A DNA stretch of 46,189 nucleotides, from contig DATKZS010000015.1 of assembly GCA_035527835.1 (NCBI GenBank), positions 1-46,189 on the forward strand, in the 5' to 3' direction. Shown in pieces: positions 24,280 to 32,707 of the stretch (positions within the stretch are counted from its first letter, which is position 1; the number at the start of each line of letters is the position of its first letter). The notes beneath the pieces were generated by a model that made no database searches, was not told where the DNA came from, and saw only the letters and a program-made list of their open reading frames with translations. A program made the translations under genes and the position numbers. This stretch comes from DATKZS01 sp035527835 [NCBI: bacterium] (GTDB lineage Bacteria; RBG-13-61-14).

Positions 24280-25568
24280 CCGTGCTCCGCGTCCGCGCGG
24301 TGGGCCCGCTCCATGGCGAGCTCAAGGTCCCCGGCGACAAGTCCATCTCCCACCGCGCCGTCATGCTCTCCGCCGTGGCCTATGGCGTCACCCGCGTCCG
24401 CGGCCTGCTCTTTTCCGAGGACGTGCTCGCCACCATCGCTGCCTTCCGCGCCATGCGGGTCAAGATCCGGGAGGAGACGGAAAAGGAAGAGGTCGTGATC
24501 TGCGGACGCGGGCCCGACGAGCTCGTCTCCTCCCATATGGCCCTGGACCTCGGCAACTCCGGAACCAGCATGAGGCTCCTCGCCGGACTGCTCGCCGGCC
24601 TGCCCGTGATGGCCCTCCTGATCGGAGACCAGAGCCTCTCCAGGAGGCCCATGCGCCGCGTCATCGAGCCGCTGCGCCTCATGGGCGCGGACGTCGGATG
24701 CACCCGCGAGGGGACCGCCCCCATCATGATCAAGGGGGCCGAGCTCAAGGGCATCCGCTACCGCCTCCCCGTGGCCAGCGCCCAGCTCAAGAGCGCGCTG
24801 CTCATGGCCGGGCTCTTCGCCAGGGGCGAGACCTGGCTAAGCGAGCCCGGGCCGTCCCGCGACCATACCGAGCTCATGCTCGCCCGCTTCGGGGTCAAGC
24901 TCATGCGCGACCACGAATGGATCGGAGTGCGCGGCCCCGCAAAGCTCAAGAACGCCTCCGTCATCGAGGTCCCCGCCGACATCTCCTCCGCCGCGTTCCT
25001 CATCGTCGCCGCCCTCATCGTGCCCGGCTCCGAGATCGTCATCAAGGACGTCGGCATCAACCCCACCCGCACCGGCATCCTCGACATACTAAAACTAATG
25101 GGGGCGGACATCGCCGTCGAGAACCAGCGGCTCATGGGCCTCGAACCCGTGGCCGACCTCAGGGTCAAAGCCGGCGAGCTCCGAGCCGCCGAGATCGGCG
25201 GCGACCTCCTCACCCGCGCCATTGACGAGGTCCCGGCGCTGTGCATCGCCGCCGCCCGCGCCAAGGGCGCCACCGTGATCCGCGACGCCAAGGAGCTCCG
25301 CGTCAAGGAGAGCGACCGCATCGCCGCCATGGCCCGCGCCCTCGCCGCCATGGGCGCCGGCGTCGAGGAACGCGAAGACGGCCTGATCATCAAAGGCCCG
25401 GCCGCCCTGAAAGGCGCCGCGGTCGAGAGCGACAGCGACCACCGCGTGGCAATGGCCGCCGCCGTGGCCGGACTCGCGGCCAAGGGCGAAATGGTCATAA
25501 ACGGCGCCGAGAGCATCATGACCTCGTTTCCCGATTTCCTGCGCGCCTTGACACGGCTTGCGAGTTAA
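24276..25568 (+). CDS. aroA: 3-phosphoshikimate 1-carboxyvinyltransferase (EPSP synthase)
   Basis: The 430-residue enzyme joins PEP to shikimate 3-phosphate, the sixth step of the shikimate pathway. Visible are PGDKSISHRAVML, LGNSGTSMRLLAGLL, SRRPMRRVIEPL and RVKESDRIAAMA. The position around GNSGTSM is of the G-x-S/T-x-M type with GTSMR, and it reads like a class II enzyme. It overlaps tyrA and is followed 3 bases later by cmk. Confidence 0.96.
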   Translation: MTVLRVRAVGPLHGELKVPGDKSISHRAVMLSAVAYGVTRVRGLLFSEDVLATIAAFRAMRVKIREETEKEEVVICGRGPDELVSSHMALDLGNSGTSMRLLAGLLAGLPVMALLIGDQSLSRRPMRRVIEPLRLMGADVGCTREGTAPIMIKGAELKGIRYRLPVASAQLKSALLMAGLFARGETWLSEPGPSRDHTELMLARFGVKLMRDHEWIGVRGPAKLKNASVIEVPADISSAAFLIVAALIVPGSEIVIKDVGINPTRTGILDILKLMGADIAVENQRLMGLEPVADLRVKAGELRAAEIGGDLLTRAIDEVPALCIAAARAKGATVIRDAKELRVKESDRIAAMARALAAMGAGVEEREDGLIIKGPAALKGAAVESDSDHRVAMAAAVAGLAAKGEMVINGAESIMTSFPDFLRALTRLAS

Positions 25569-25571
25569 GTT

Positions 25572-26258
25572 ATGAAAATAGGATACGTTATCGCCATAGA
25601 TGGACCGTCAGGCGCGGGAAAAAGCACCGTGGCCAGGGAACTGGCCAACAAGCTCGGCTACCGCTACATTGATACCGGGGCCATGTACCGCGCCGCCGCC
25701 CTGGCCGCCGACCGCGAACGCGTGGACCCAAACGACGCCGCCGAACTTGCCCGGTTCCTTTCCCGGCTGGAGATCAGGCAGGAGATGTCCGGGGGAAACG
25801 TGATTACATTGCTCGGCGGCGACGACGTGTCGGAAGCCATCCGGCGCGGGGACATGGGATTGAAGGCCTCCGCCATCTCCGCGCTCCCGCCCGTGCGCGA
25901 GCGCCTGACCGCGCTCCAGCGCGAGATGGGAAGGCAGGGCGGAGTGGTAATGGAGGGACGCGACATCGGCACCGTGGTCTTCCCCGATGCCGACTATAAG
26001 TTCTTCGTGACCGCATCCGCCGAGGAGAGGGCAAGGCGCCGCCACGAAGAGCTGAAACAAAAGGGCGAGCACATTGACTTCGCCACGGTCCTGGCCGACA
26101 TCAAAAAGCGGGACCACGACGATTCGACACGCGCGGTAGCGCCGCTCAAAAGCGCGCCCGGCGCCATCGAGATCGAGACCACCACCCAAAGCGTGGAAAG
26201 GGTGGTGGACGAGATCGCCAGGCGCCTGGCCGCAAAGAGGCGGGATGAAAATGTTTAG
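25572..26258 (+). CDS. cmk: Cytidylate kinase
   Basis: The 228-residue enzyme phosphorylates CMP and dCMP. The Walker A motif DGPSGAGKSTVAREL, YIDTGAMYRAAAL, MEGRDIGTVVFPDAD and RDHDDSTRAVAPL with the family arginines are all present. The close spacing to aroA and to rpsA is the common order in many Proteobacteria and relatives. Confidence 0.96.
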   Translation: MKIGYVIAIDGPSGAGKSTVARELANKLGYRYIDTGAMYRAAALAADRERVDPNDAAELARFLSRLEIRQEMSGGNVITLLGGDDVSEAIRRGDMGLKASAISALPPVRERLTALQREMGRQGGVVMEGRDIGTVVFPDADYKFFVTASAEERARRRHEELKQKGEHIDFATVLADIKKRDHDDSTRAVAPLKSAPGAIEIETTTQSVERVVDEIARRLAAKRRDENV

Positions 26259-26276
26259 GCTTAGGGGGACAGGTAA

Positions 26277-28427
26277 TTGGTTAACGAAAAACAAGACGAT
26301 GAAAAGATGAACTCTCCGGAGGAAAGGCAAACCGGAACGGGACAGATTGCGGAATCGGAAAATTCGGCCGCGCCACAACCAGGGGACGAACGTCCCCCCC
26401 GCGAGGGGGAAGCGGCAGCCGAGCCCAGCCCCGCTCCGCCGCCAAGGGCAGGCGAAGCCCGCGAGGAGGAAGAGGGAGAGGACTTCGGCGCCATGTTCGA
26501 AGAGAGCATGAAAAAGCGGGAGTTCGACGAGGGCGAGATCATCCGCGGGGTCGTGGTCGGCGTCAACAAGGATTACGTCATGGTGGACATCGGCGACAAG
26601 TCCGAAGGCCATGTCCCCCTTGATGAGTTCAGGGTCGGAGGCGGCGAGCCGCAGGTCGAGGTCGGCCACGAGGTCGAGGTCCTGGTCGAGCGCCGCGAGG
26701 ATGAAGAGGGATTCATCCGGCTCTCCAAGGACAAGGCCGAGAAGCGCCGCATCTGGGACGACCTCGAAGACGCCTACAAGAAGGAGCGCCCCGTCAACGG
26801 CAAGATCACCGAGAAGGTCAAGGGCGGACTCATGGTGGACGTCGGAGTCCAGGCCTTCCTCCCCGGAAGCCAGACCGACATCAAGCCCATCCGAAACCTC
26901 GAAAAACTACTCGGCCTCCAGGACCTCGTCCAGATCATCAAGTTCAACCGCAAGCGCGGAAACGTCGTGGTCAGCCGCCGCGCCGTCCTGGAAAAGGACC
27001 GCGACTCCAAGCGGACCGAGACCCTGGCCACCCTCGAAAAGGACAAGGTCGTAAAGGGCGTCGTCAAGAACATCACCGAGTACGGCGCCTTCCTCGACCT
27101 CGGCGGCATTGACGGACTCCTCCATATCACCGACATGAGCTACGGGCGAATCGCCCATCCCACCGAGGTCATGAAGGTCGGAGACGAGATCACCGTCAAG
27201 GTCCTGCGCTTCAACCGCGAGACCGAAAAGGTCAGCCTCGGACTCAAGCAGATCCTGCCCGACCCCTGGGACAACGTCGAGAAGAAATATCCCGTCGGCA
27301 CCATCGTCATCGGAAAGGTCGTGTCCGTCACCGACTACGGCGCCTTTGTCGAGCTCGAGCGCGGAGTCGAGGGACTGGTCCACGTCTCCGAGATGAACTG
27401 GTCCAAGAAGCGCGTCCATCCATCAAAGGTGGTCCAGCCCGAAGAGCAGATCGAGGCCAAGGTCCTTGACATTGACATCGTCAACCGCAGGATCAGCCTC
27501 TCCATCCGCCTCGCCCAGCCTAACCCCTGGGACATGCTCGAATTGAAATACCCCGCCGGCACCCGCGTCTCCGGCAAAATCCGCAACATCACCAACTTCG
27601 GCGTGTTCGTCGGCGTCGAGGAAGGAATTGACGGACTCGTCCACATCTCCGACCTCTCCTGGACCAAGCGCGTCAAACATCCCTCCGAGCTGTTCAAGAA
27701 AGGACAGGACGTGGATTGCATGGTCCTCAAGATTGACAAGGAGAACGAGCGCTTCAGCCTCGGAATCAAGCAGGCCCAGCCCGATCCCTGGGAGTCCGTC
27801 CCCGCCAAGTACCGCCCCGGACAGGACGTGGTCGGAAAGGTCGTCAACATCACCGACTTCGGGGTCTTCGTCGAGCTCGAGGAAGGAATCGAGGGACTCA
27901 TCCACATCAGCGAGCTCTCCCACGAGAAGGTCAAGGACCCCACCGAGCTGGTCCAGCCCGGACAGGAGATCACCGCCGAGATCCTCAACGTGGACGTCTC
28001 CGAGCGAAAGATCCGACTCTCCGTAAAGGCCTTGAAGCGCGCCGAGGATTCCGCCGCCTACAAAACCTATCAGAAGCAGGAGGGCGACGGGACCTCCAAG
28101 CTCGGCGAGCTCATCCAGGACAAGCTCTCCAAGATCAAAATGGCCGAGCATGCCGCGGCCGAGGACGCCGCGCCGGAACCGCCGGAACCGCCGGAACCAC
28201 CGGAAACGCCGGAACCGTCGGAACCACCGGAACCGCCGGAAACGCCGGAAACGCCGGAAACGGCCGAGCCTCCCGCTGAGCCTGAAACGGACGGGCACAA
28301 AACCGCGGCCGCCGGCGAGCCCGCCGCCGAAGACGCCGGCCCGGCCGACGCGGACCAGGAACCAGCCGCCCCGCGGGACGACGCTCCCGGGAATGAAGAC
28401 AAAGGACCGGACGAATCCGGCGATTGA
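26277..28427 (+). CDS. rpsA: 30S ribosomal protein S1, with long acidic tails
   Basis: The 716-residue protein has six S1 RNA-binding domains between about residues 86 and 615 (for example GVVKNITEYGAFLDLGGIDGLLHITDMS and GKVVNITDFGVFVELEEG), so the core matches S1, which recruits mRNA to the 30S subunit. It is much longer than the E. coli protein (557) owing to an acidic N-terminal extension of about 80 residues and a Pro/Glu-rich tail of about 95. The tail contains a 9-base tandem repeat (28173-28262). The start is TTG at 26277 behind AGGGGGACAGG. Confidence 0.95.
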   Translation: MVNEKQDDEKMNSPEERQTGTGQIAESENSAAPQPGDERPPREGEAAAEPSPAPPPRAGEAREEEEGEDFGAMFEESMKKREFDEGEIIRGVVVGVNKDYVMVDIGDKSEGHVPLDEFRVGGGEPQVEVGHEVEVLVERREDEEGFIRLSKDKAEKRRIWDDLEDAYKKERPVNGKITEKVKGGLMVDVGVQAFLPGSQTDIKPIRNLEKLLGLQDLVQIIKFNRKRGNVVVSRRAVLEKDRDSKRTETLATLEKDKVVKGVVKNITEYGAFLDLGGIDGLLHITDMSYGRIAHPTEVMKVGDEITVKVLRFNRETEKVSLGLKQILPDPWDNVEKKYPVGTIVIGKVVSVTDYGAFVELERGVEGLVHVSEMNWSKKRVHPSKVVQPEEQIEAKVLDIDIVNRRISLSIRLAQPNPWDMLELKYPAGTRVSGKIRNITNFGVFVGVEEGIDGLVHISDLSWTKRVKHPSELFKKGQDVDCMVLKIDKENERFSLGIKQAQPDPWESVPAKYRPGQDVVGKVVNITDFGVFVELEEGIEGLIHISELSHEKVKDPTELVQPGQEITAEILNVDVSERKIRLSVKALKRAEDSAAYKTYQKQEGDGTSKLGELIQDKLSKIKMAEHAAAEDAAPEPPEPPEPPETPEPSEPPEPPETPETPETAEPPAEPETDGHKTAAAGEPAAEDAGPADADQEPAAPRDDAPGNEDKGPDESGD
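28173..28262 (+). repeat. 9-base tandem repeat inside rpsA
   Basis: About ten copies of CCGGAACCG and close variants encode Pro-Pro-Glu / Pro-Glu-Thr units in the C-terminal tail of S1. The unit is a multiple of three, so copy-number change would keep the frame. Confidence 0.85.
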
Positions 28428-28473
28428 GACGGGAACACTATCTTGACCGCAACTTTAAAAAGGCCGGACGCGC

Positions 28474-29577
28474 ATGAATCCTGACGACCAGGCACCCAGG
28501 CCGCAATATGGCGCCCCGCCCGGGCAGCCGAGCGCCCCGGGACCAACGGCGCCCGCCGCGCCGGGCAGGCCCTTGCCCGGCGCCCGGGCCCCCGCATGGG
28601 GACAGGCCCCTCCACCCGGATGGGGTCCGCCCGGAGGCGGATGGCCGCCACCCTCCGACAAGGGAGGGCTCTTCCGCCAGCATCCCCTCATCATGCTCCT
28701 GCTCCTGCTCCTCGTCGGCGGCGCCATCGTCACCATCATCGCCGCCGCCATCGGGTCCCGGATGCAGGGATCAAGCGCAATTTCCGACATGGGATTCGGA
28801 AAGAAGGTCGGAGTGGTCAAGGTCGAGGGCATCATCGTGGACTCCAAGCAAACCATTGACCAGATCGGGCGCTACCTCGACGACGCCTCCATCGCCGCCG
28901 TGGTCCTGCGCGTGGACTCGCCCGGAGGGGTGGTCGGCGCCGCCCAGGAAATCCACGACGAGGTCAAAAGGCTCGCCGCCCAAAAGCCCGTCGTCGTCTC
29001 CATGGGCTCCGTCGCCGCCTCGGGAGGCTATTACATCGCCTGCCCCGCCCGCAAGATCTTCGCCAATGAAGGCACCATCACCGGAAGCATCGGCGTGGTC
29101 ATGGAGATCACCAACCTCGAAGGACTCTTCCAGTGGATGAAGGTCAAGAACATCGTCATCAAGAGCGGTGAGTTCAAGGACGCCGGAAGCCCATACCGCG
29201 ACATGACCCCCAAGGAAAGGCAATACCTCCAGGGAATCGTGGACAACCTCCATGCCCAGTTCGAGAACGCCGTGGCCAAGGGACGAAACCTGTCCCCCGA
29301 AAAAGTGCATGAGCTGGCCGACGGAAGGATTTACACCGGGACCCAGGCCAAGGACCTGGGACTGGTGGACGAGATCGGCTCGATGAACGACGCCATCAAC
29401 GAGGCCGGCGAGCAGGGAGGAATCAAGGGCAAGCCCCGAGTGGTCTGGCCGCCGCGACGGCCCTCGGGACTGCTCGGGCAGTTGCTGGACAGCCTGCTGC
29501 CGCCGGACTTGCGGGGCGCGCGCTCGCTCTTGCCATCGCCCGTCCGGGTGATGTACATTATTGACATTAATCCGTGA
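28474..29577 (+). CDS. sppA: Signal peptide peptidase SppA (S49)
   Basis: The 367-residue protein has a Pro/Gly-rich cytosolic N-terminus, one membrane segment near residues 70-92 (LIMLLLLLLVGGAIVTIIAAA) and a single S49 protease domain. The catalytic Ser is in GSVAASGGYYIA and the likely Lys in IVIKSGEFKDAGSP, with GRIYTGTQAKDLGLVDEIG further on. It is of the short, single-domain type that degrades cleaved signal peptides in the membrane. The position after rpsA and before the HU/IHF gene fits Deltaproteobacterial order. Confidence 0.94.
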   Translation: MNPDDQAPRPQYGAPPGQPSAPGPTAPAAPGRPLPGARAPAWGQAPPPGWGPPGGGWPPPSDKGGLFRQHPLIMLLLLLLVGGAIVTIIAAAIGSRMQGSSAISDMGFGKKVGVVKVEGIIVDSKQTIDQIGRYLDDASIAAVVLRVDSPGGVVGAAQEIHDEVKRLAAQKPVVVSMGSVAASGGYYIACPARKIFANEGTITGSIGVVMEITNLEGLFQWMKVKNIVIKSGEFKDAGSPYRDMTPKERQYLQGIVDNLHAQFENAVAKGRNLSPEKVHELADGRIYTGTQAKDLGLVDEIGSMNDAINEAGEQGGIKGKPRVVWPPRRPSGLLGQLLDSLLPPDLRGARSLLPSPVRVMYIIDINP

Positions 29578-29706
29578 TTCATGCGAATCTGGGGGCCAAG
29601 GGTTTGCTTGAAAAATTTGTTCGACGGCTCCTCATACCGCGAGGCGGCGCCCTGAAATCATGAAAAGGAGCGAGGATTGAGAGGAGCGGGGATCGAGGGA
29701 ATTTTC

Positions 29707-29730
29707 CCTGGCTACTGGCTACGGGCTACT
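29707..29730. repeat. Heptad-repeat arm, CTGGCTA family
   Basis: Three tandem CTGGCTA/CGGGCTA words in the 184-base gap between sppA and the HU/IHF gene; the complement is at 19708-19730. The rest of the gap shows no clear feature. Confidence 0.7.
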
Positions 29731-29761
29731 ATTTTTCTAAACAGAGGGGAAGGAGTCACTG

Positions 29762-30040
29762 ATGACAAAGAGGGAACTCATCGAGAAGCTGGCGGAAAGG
29801 ATCAAGGACCTGAGCTTGAAGGATGCCGAGCTGATAGTCAACACCGTCTTCGATTCCATGACCGAGGCCCTGGCCTCGGGCGACCGCATCGAGATCAGGG
29901 GCTTCGGCAGCTTCCAGGTGAAAAAACGCCGCTCCCGGGAAGGGCGCAACCCCCGCACCGGAGAGAAGGTCTCCGTGGACGCCAAGAGCGTGCCCTTCTT
30001 CAAGGTCGGCAAGGAGATGAAGGAGAGGGTGGACGGATAA
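29762..30040 (+). CDS. HU/IHF-family DNA-binding protein
   Basis: The 92-residue protein is a nucleoid-associated DNA-bending protein. It starts MTKRELIEKLAERIKDLSLK and has IEIRGFGSFQVKKR, the DNA-contact arm RNPRTGEKVSV and the C-terminal KSVPFFKVGKEMKERV. Its position after rpsA-sppA suggests the IHF beta subunit (ihfB), but HU cannot be excluded from the sequence alone. The ribosome binding site AAGGAG precedes the ATG. Confidence 0.93.
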   Translation: MTKRELIEKLAERIKDLSLKDAELIVNTVFDSMTEALASGDRIEIRGFGSFQVKKRRSREGRNPRTGEKVSVDAKSVPFFKVGKEMKERVDG

Positions 30041-30068
30041 GCGCCAAGGTTCCCCGGGCGGAGGGCAA

Positions 30069-30560
30069 ATGAATACGCTATGGGCCCCGTGGCGCATGAA
30101 GTACATCCTGGAAGAGGCCGGACCAAAACAAACCGGATGCCTCTTCTGTCCAAGGATCGCCGCCGACAACGACCCCGAAAACCTCATCGTCCACCGCGCG
30201 CCCCTCACCGTGGTCTTCATGAACAAGTACCCCTACAACAGCGGACACATCCTCGTCATGCCCAAGCGCCACGCCGGTGCCATGGATGACCTGGACGAAA
30301 AGGAACTCTACGAGCTCTTCGACCTCGTCCGCAAATCCCTCCGCGCCATGCAAAAGCTCATGAAGCCCGACGGATACAACATCGGCATCAACCTCGGAGA
30401 CGTGGCCGGCGCCGGAGTCCCCGAACACCTCCACGTCCACATCGTGCCCCGATGGAACGGAGACACCAACTTCATGCCCGTGGTCGGAGACGTCAAAGTC
30501 ATCCCCGAGCACGTCCGCGAAACCCGCGACAAGCTGGCCCAGGTCTTCCTGGACCTATGA
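30069..30560 (+). CDS. HIT-family nucleotide hydrolase/transferase
   Basis: The 163-residue protein has the histidine-triad motif EHLHVHIVPRWNGD near residue 121-130 and the N-terminal CLFC pair typical of the larger Ap4A-phosphorylase-like bacterial HIT proteins, starting MNTLWAPWRMKYI. It likely acts on diadenosine polyphosphates or nucleoside phosphoramidates. It starts 28 bases after the HU/IHF gene and is probably cotranscribed; GGAGG precedes the ATG. Confidence 0.93.
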   Translation: MNTLWAPWRMKYILEEAGPKQTGCLFCPRIAADNDPENLIVHRAPLTVVFMNKYPYNSGHILVMPKRHAGAMDDLDEKELYELFDLVRKSLRAMQKLMKPDGYNIGINLGDVAGAGVPEHLHVHIVPRWNGDTNFMPVVGDVKVIPEHVRETRDKLAQVFLDL

Positions 30561-30607
30561 TATATGCCGGCGCGGCCTCCCCCCGGGCGGCGGCTCCGGA
30601 AATAATA

Positions 30608-30671
30608 AACAAGGACGTTCAGGATATTCAGGATAAAAAATCTTATCCTTGACATCCTGTATATCCTTGTT
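30608..30671. repeat. Hairpin element, AACAAGGATGTTCAGGAT family, copy 2
   Basis: Left arm AACAAGGACGTTCAGGATAT with a third CAGGATA word, and a right arm ending ATATCCTTGTT. It resembles the element at 15914-15985 and lies between the HIT and LapA-like genes. Confidence 0.8.
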
Positions 30672-30700
30672 AAAACTCTTCTCTTAAAGGGGCCCTCGCT

Positions 30701-31021
30701 ATGCGTTACATCAAGCTCGCTCTGATCGTGCTCGTCGCCGGCTGGCTCGCCTTCGAGCTCGCCGTCAACCTGGAAAGCCTCAAAAGCTCCTTCGCCATCG
30801 CGCTGGGCCTACCCTGGATCCCCCTCGGAACCCTCATCATGCCCGCGTGGCTCGCCCTCTGCGCCGCCTTCATCCTCGCCTTCCTCATCGCCCTCATCCT
30901 CGAAATCTCCGCCTGGTACGAATACACCCGCCTCATCCGCCTCCAGCGCAAACAAATCATCGCCCTCCAGGAAGCGCTCGACCTCAAGAAAAATTCCGCC
31001 GATCCGGGCCGGCCGTCGTGA
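30701..31021 (+). CDS. LapA-like small membrane protein
   Basis: The 106-residue protein has two membrane segments (about 5-22 and 45-70) and a short basic/helical tail (YEYTRLIRLQRKQIIALQEAL), the layout of the lipopolysaccharide assembly protein A (LapA/DUF1049) family. Assignment to that family is by shape and length rather than by a strict motif. It probably sits in the inner membrane. Confidence 0.65.
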   Translation: MRYIKLALIVLVAGWLAFELAVNLESLKSSFAIALGLPWIPLGTLIMPAWLALCAAFILAFLIALILEISAWYEYTRLIRLQRKQIIALQEALDLKKNSADPGRPS

Positions 31022-31095
31022 GCGGCGCCATTCGCCTCCGTCAAGTAATTCTGGCAATAGCCCCTGTTAAAGAAATAATATTTTGAAGATCGGCC

Positions 31096-31291
31096 TAGTG
31101 TGTGAAACCGCAAAATTTTCAGCCCTGAAAGGGCGATTACAGGATAGCCCAGGGTTGGCCGTCTTCGGCCTACCCTGGGAATCGGACAATCATAATATCC
31201 TTTTAAGCCCTGAAAGGGCGGCATAAGTACCGGCGTAATCCAAAGGAGCGGCAGAATAAGCGAGACAATGAAACCGTGACAAGTTGTCACG
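31096..31291. repeat. Compound palindromic element, AGCCCTGAAAGGGCG family
   Basis: The word AGCCCTGAAAGGGCG, itself a palindrome, occurs at 31121 and 31206. Between them lies a second hairpin (CCCAGGGTTGGCCG against CGGCCTACCCTGGG). The element ends in a perfect 17-base palindrome CGTGACAAGTTGTCACG (31275-31291). It is in the 603-base gene-free gap 31022-31624. Confidence 0.8.
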
Positions 31292-31296
31292 TTTCT

Positions 31297-31483
31297 AGAA
31301 CAAGGACAGGGCAGAGGGCCGGACCAAACATTACTTGAAAAAGCTCAAAGACCGCGCCCCCGAGCTGAGTTCCAACTGGGGTACAATCTGTACCCTGGTT
31401 GAGATGCGGGCCGCCGACGGCAAAAAGCGGAAGATCAAGGCGGCGAACGTCGAGGGCCTGCCCCGCCTGATTCAATCCAGCGG
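31297..31483 (+). other. Possible gene remnant, unrecognised
   Basis: The stretch has the base composition of coding DNA and an open frame (start TTG at 31335, KKLKDRAPELSSNWGT...) that runs into the following repeat arm. I see no family match, and the frame has no good start or ribosome binding site. It may be the tail of a broken gene, or not coding at all. Confidence 0.25.
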
Positions 31484-31626
31484 AAATTGGGGACAGCCAC
31501 CTTTTTGGTTCGTAAGCTATTGAAAATTAAAGTTATTATCAATACCATATTGTAAGTGCATAATGCTCTTATATTCATGAATTAAATCAATAAGTTGTCA
31601 TCCGAAAAGGTGGCTGTCCCCAATTT
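31484..31626. mobile_element. REP-type inverted pair, AAATTGGGGACAGCCACC
   Basis: AAATTGGGGACAGCCACCTT (31484) and its inverted copy AAAAGGTGGCTGTCCCCAAT (31605) enclose about 100 bases of AT-rich DNA. In my knowledge this word often flanks IS200-like REP-associated tyrosine transposases; none is present here, so it would be a non-autonomous remnant (inference). The stop codon of the minus-strand gene lies at its right edge. Confidence 0.65.
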
Positions 31627-32533
31627 ATGGCAGGTAGGTGAGCGCGAAATAATCAATGGTGACTTGTTGGGGGTCGCCGTTGGTTAGGGGGAGGAGGTAT
31701 TGGTTTTCGGGATAGATGGTCATCGTCTTGACTTGCCAATGGGCGGGGTCGGGGTCATGGAGGCGGGTGTGGCGATGGAGGGGCAATTGCAGGGGCAGGT
31801 AGCGGGCTTTGAGCGCGTCCTGGAACATGAGGCTGAGGTTTACGGTGTAGGTGGTCATGCCGTCTCGCGGCTGGATCCGGCAGAATTCGGGGAATGCGGG
31901 GAGGTACAGGGTTTGATGGGGTACGCCCTGCCAGCGGTAGAAGGCGCCGGAGGTCTGTTGCCAGATCCGGTTCACTCCGGAGCCGCGGATGTAGGGTTCG
32001 AAATAAAAGGTCTCTCCGGTGACGGTGTTTTCGCAAAGGATGCCGAAGGCCACTCCCATGTTGGAGGGGAACCTGGCGCGTCCTCCGGCCACCGCCTTGA
32101 TCCGGGCGACCACCACCACGTCTCGGTCAAGCGTCGGGCCGCCGCTCTTCGCCTGCCTTAACTCGGCCACCACTCCCTGGGCGTCGAGTCTGGTGTCATA
32201 GGCTTTGAGGGTCACCGCGCTGGAACCGATGGGCCAGTCAACATAGTTATTTTCGTCTCCGGCCCAGTCGTCGTTGGCCATGGTCAAAAAATGCCAGTGG
32301 CCGAGCCGAGTCTCCCATCCCGGCGCGCCTTGGTCCAGGTCCGGATTGTCATTCCAGATTTTGCGGGCGGGGTCTCCGGCCATGATGTCAGGGGCAGAGC
32401 CCATGTCCGGGTCCGGGTCCGGGTCCGCGAGCGCGACGCCGGCCATCGCCCAGAGGGTCGAGAACACCGTCGCCAAGACCACCCTCTTAATGCCCCCCGC
32501 CCCGCCCTTGTCGAAGCTGTTCTTGATTTTCAT
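31625..32533 (-). CDS. Exported protein of unknown function
   Basis: The 302-residue protein has an N-terminal signal peptide (IKRVVLATVFSTLWAMAGVALA) followed by a DPDPDPD stretch encoded by a 6-base repeat (GTCCGG, near 32404-32428). The rest is beta-rich, with Trp- and Gly-rich motifs (GWETRLGHWHFLTMANDDW, DVVVVARIKAVAGGRARFP) that suggest a jelly-roll or concanavalin-like sandwich of carbohydrate-binding type (inference). No catalytic motif is recognised. The ATG at 32533 is chosen because it opens the signal peptide; upstream codons lie in a repeat. Confidence 0.7.
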   Translation of the reverse strand: MKIKNSFDKGGAGGIKRVVLATVFSTLWAMAGVALADPDPDPDMGSAPDIMAGDPARKIWNDNPDLDQGAPGWETRLGHWHFLTMANDDWAGDENNYVDWPIGSSAVTLKAYDTRLDAQGVVAELRQAKSGGPTLDRDVVVVARIKAVAGGRARFPSNMGVAFGILCENTVTGETFYFEPYIRGSGVNRIWQQTSGAFYRWQGVPHQTLYLPAFPEFCRIQPRDGMTTYTVNLSLMFQDALKARYLPLQLPLHRHTRLHDPDPAHWQVKTMTIYPENQYLLPLTNGDPQQVTIDYFALTYLP

Positions 32534-32584
32534 CCGGCCCGATTGTATCAGGTTTGGATCGGGGGTCCAATGCGCGGGGGATGG

Positions 32585-32609
32585 TCGCGGATAAAGCCGC
32601 ATCTGCAGG
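32585..32609 (-). repeat. REP-like palindrome, copy 2
   Basis: The reverse complement reads CCTGCAGATGCGGCTTTATC and on to CGCG, a GCGGCTT-AGCCGC type hairpin of the same family as 35333-35355. It is followed at 32622-32656 by a short run of GTGTGAAGG words of period 8-9. Confidence 0.6.
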
Positions 32610-32707
32610 GGCGGGAAAGGGAAGTGTATGAAGGTGTGAAGGGTGTGAAGGTGTGACTAAAGTCGCTCGCACAATTGGGTGGAGGGACACGGGCGCGCGG
32701 GCGGCCG

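Noticed and set aside
30706-31290. 194-residue minus-strand open frame
   Set aside because: Its N-terminal third is translated palindromic repeat and the rest is antisense to the LapA-like gene.
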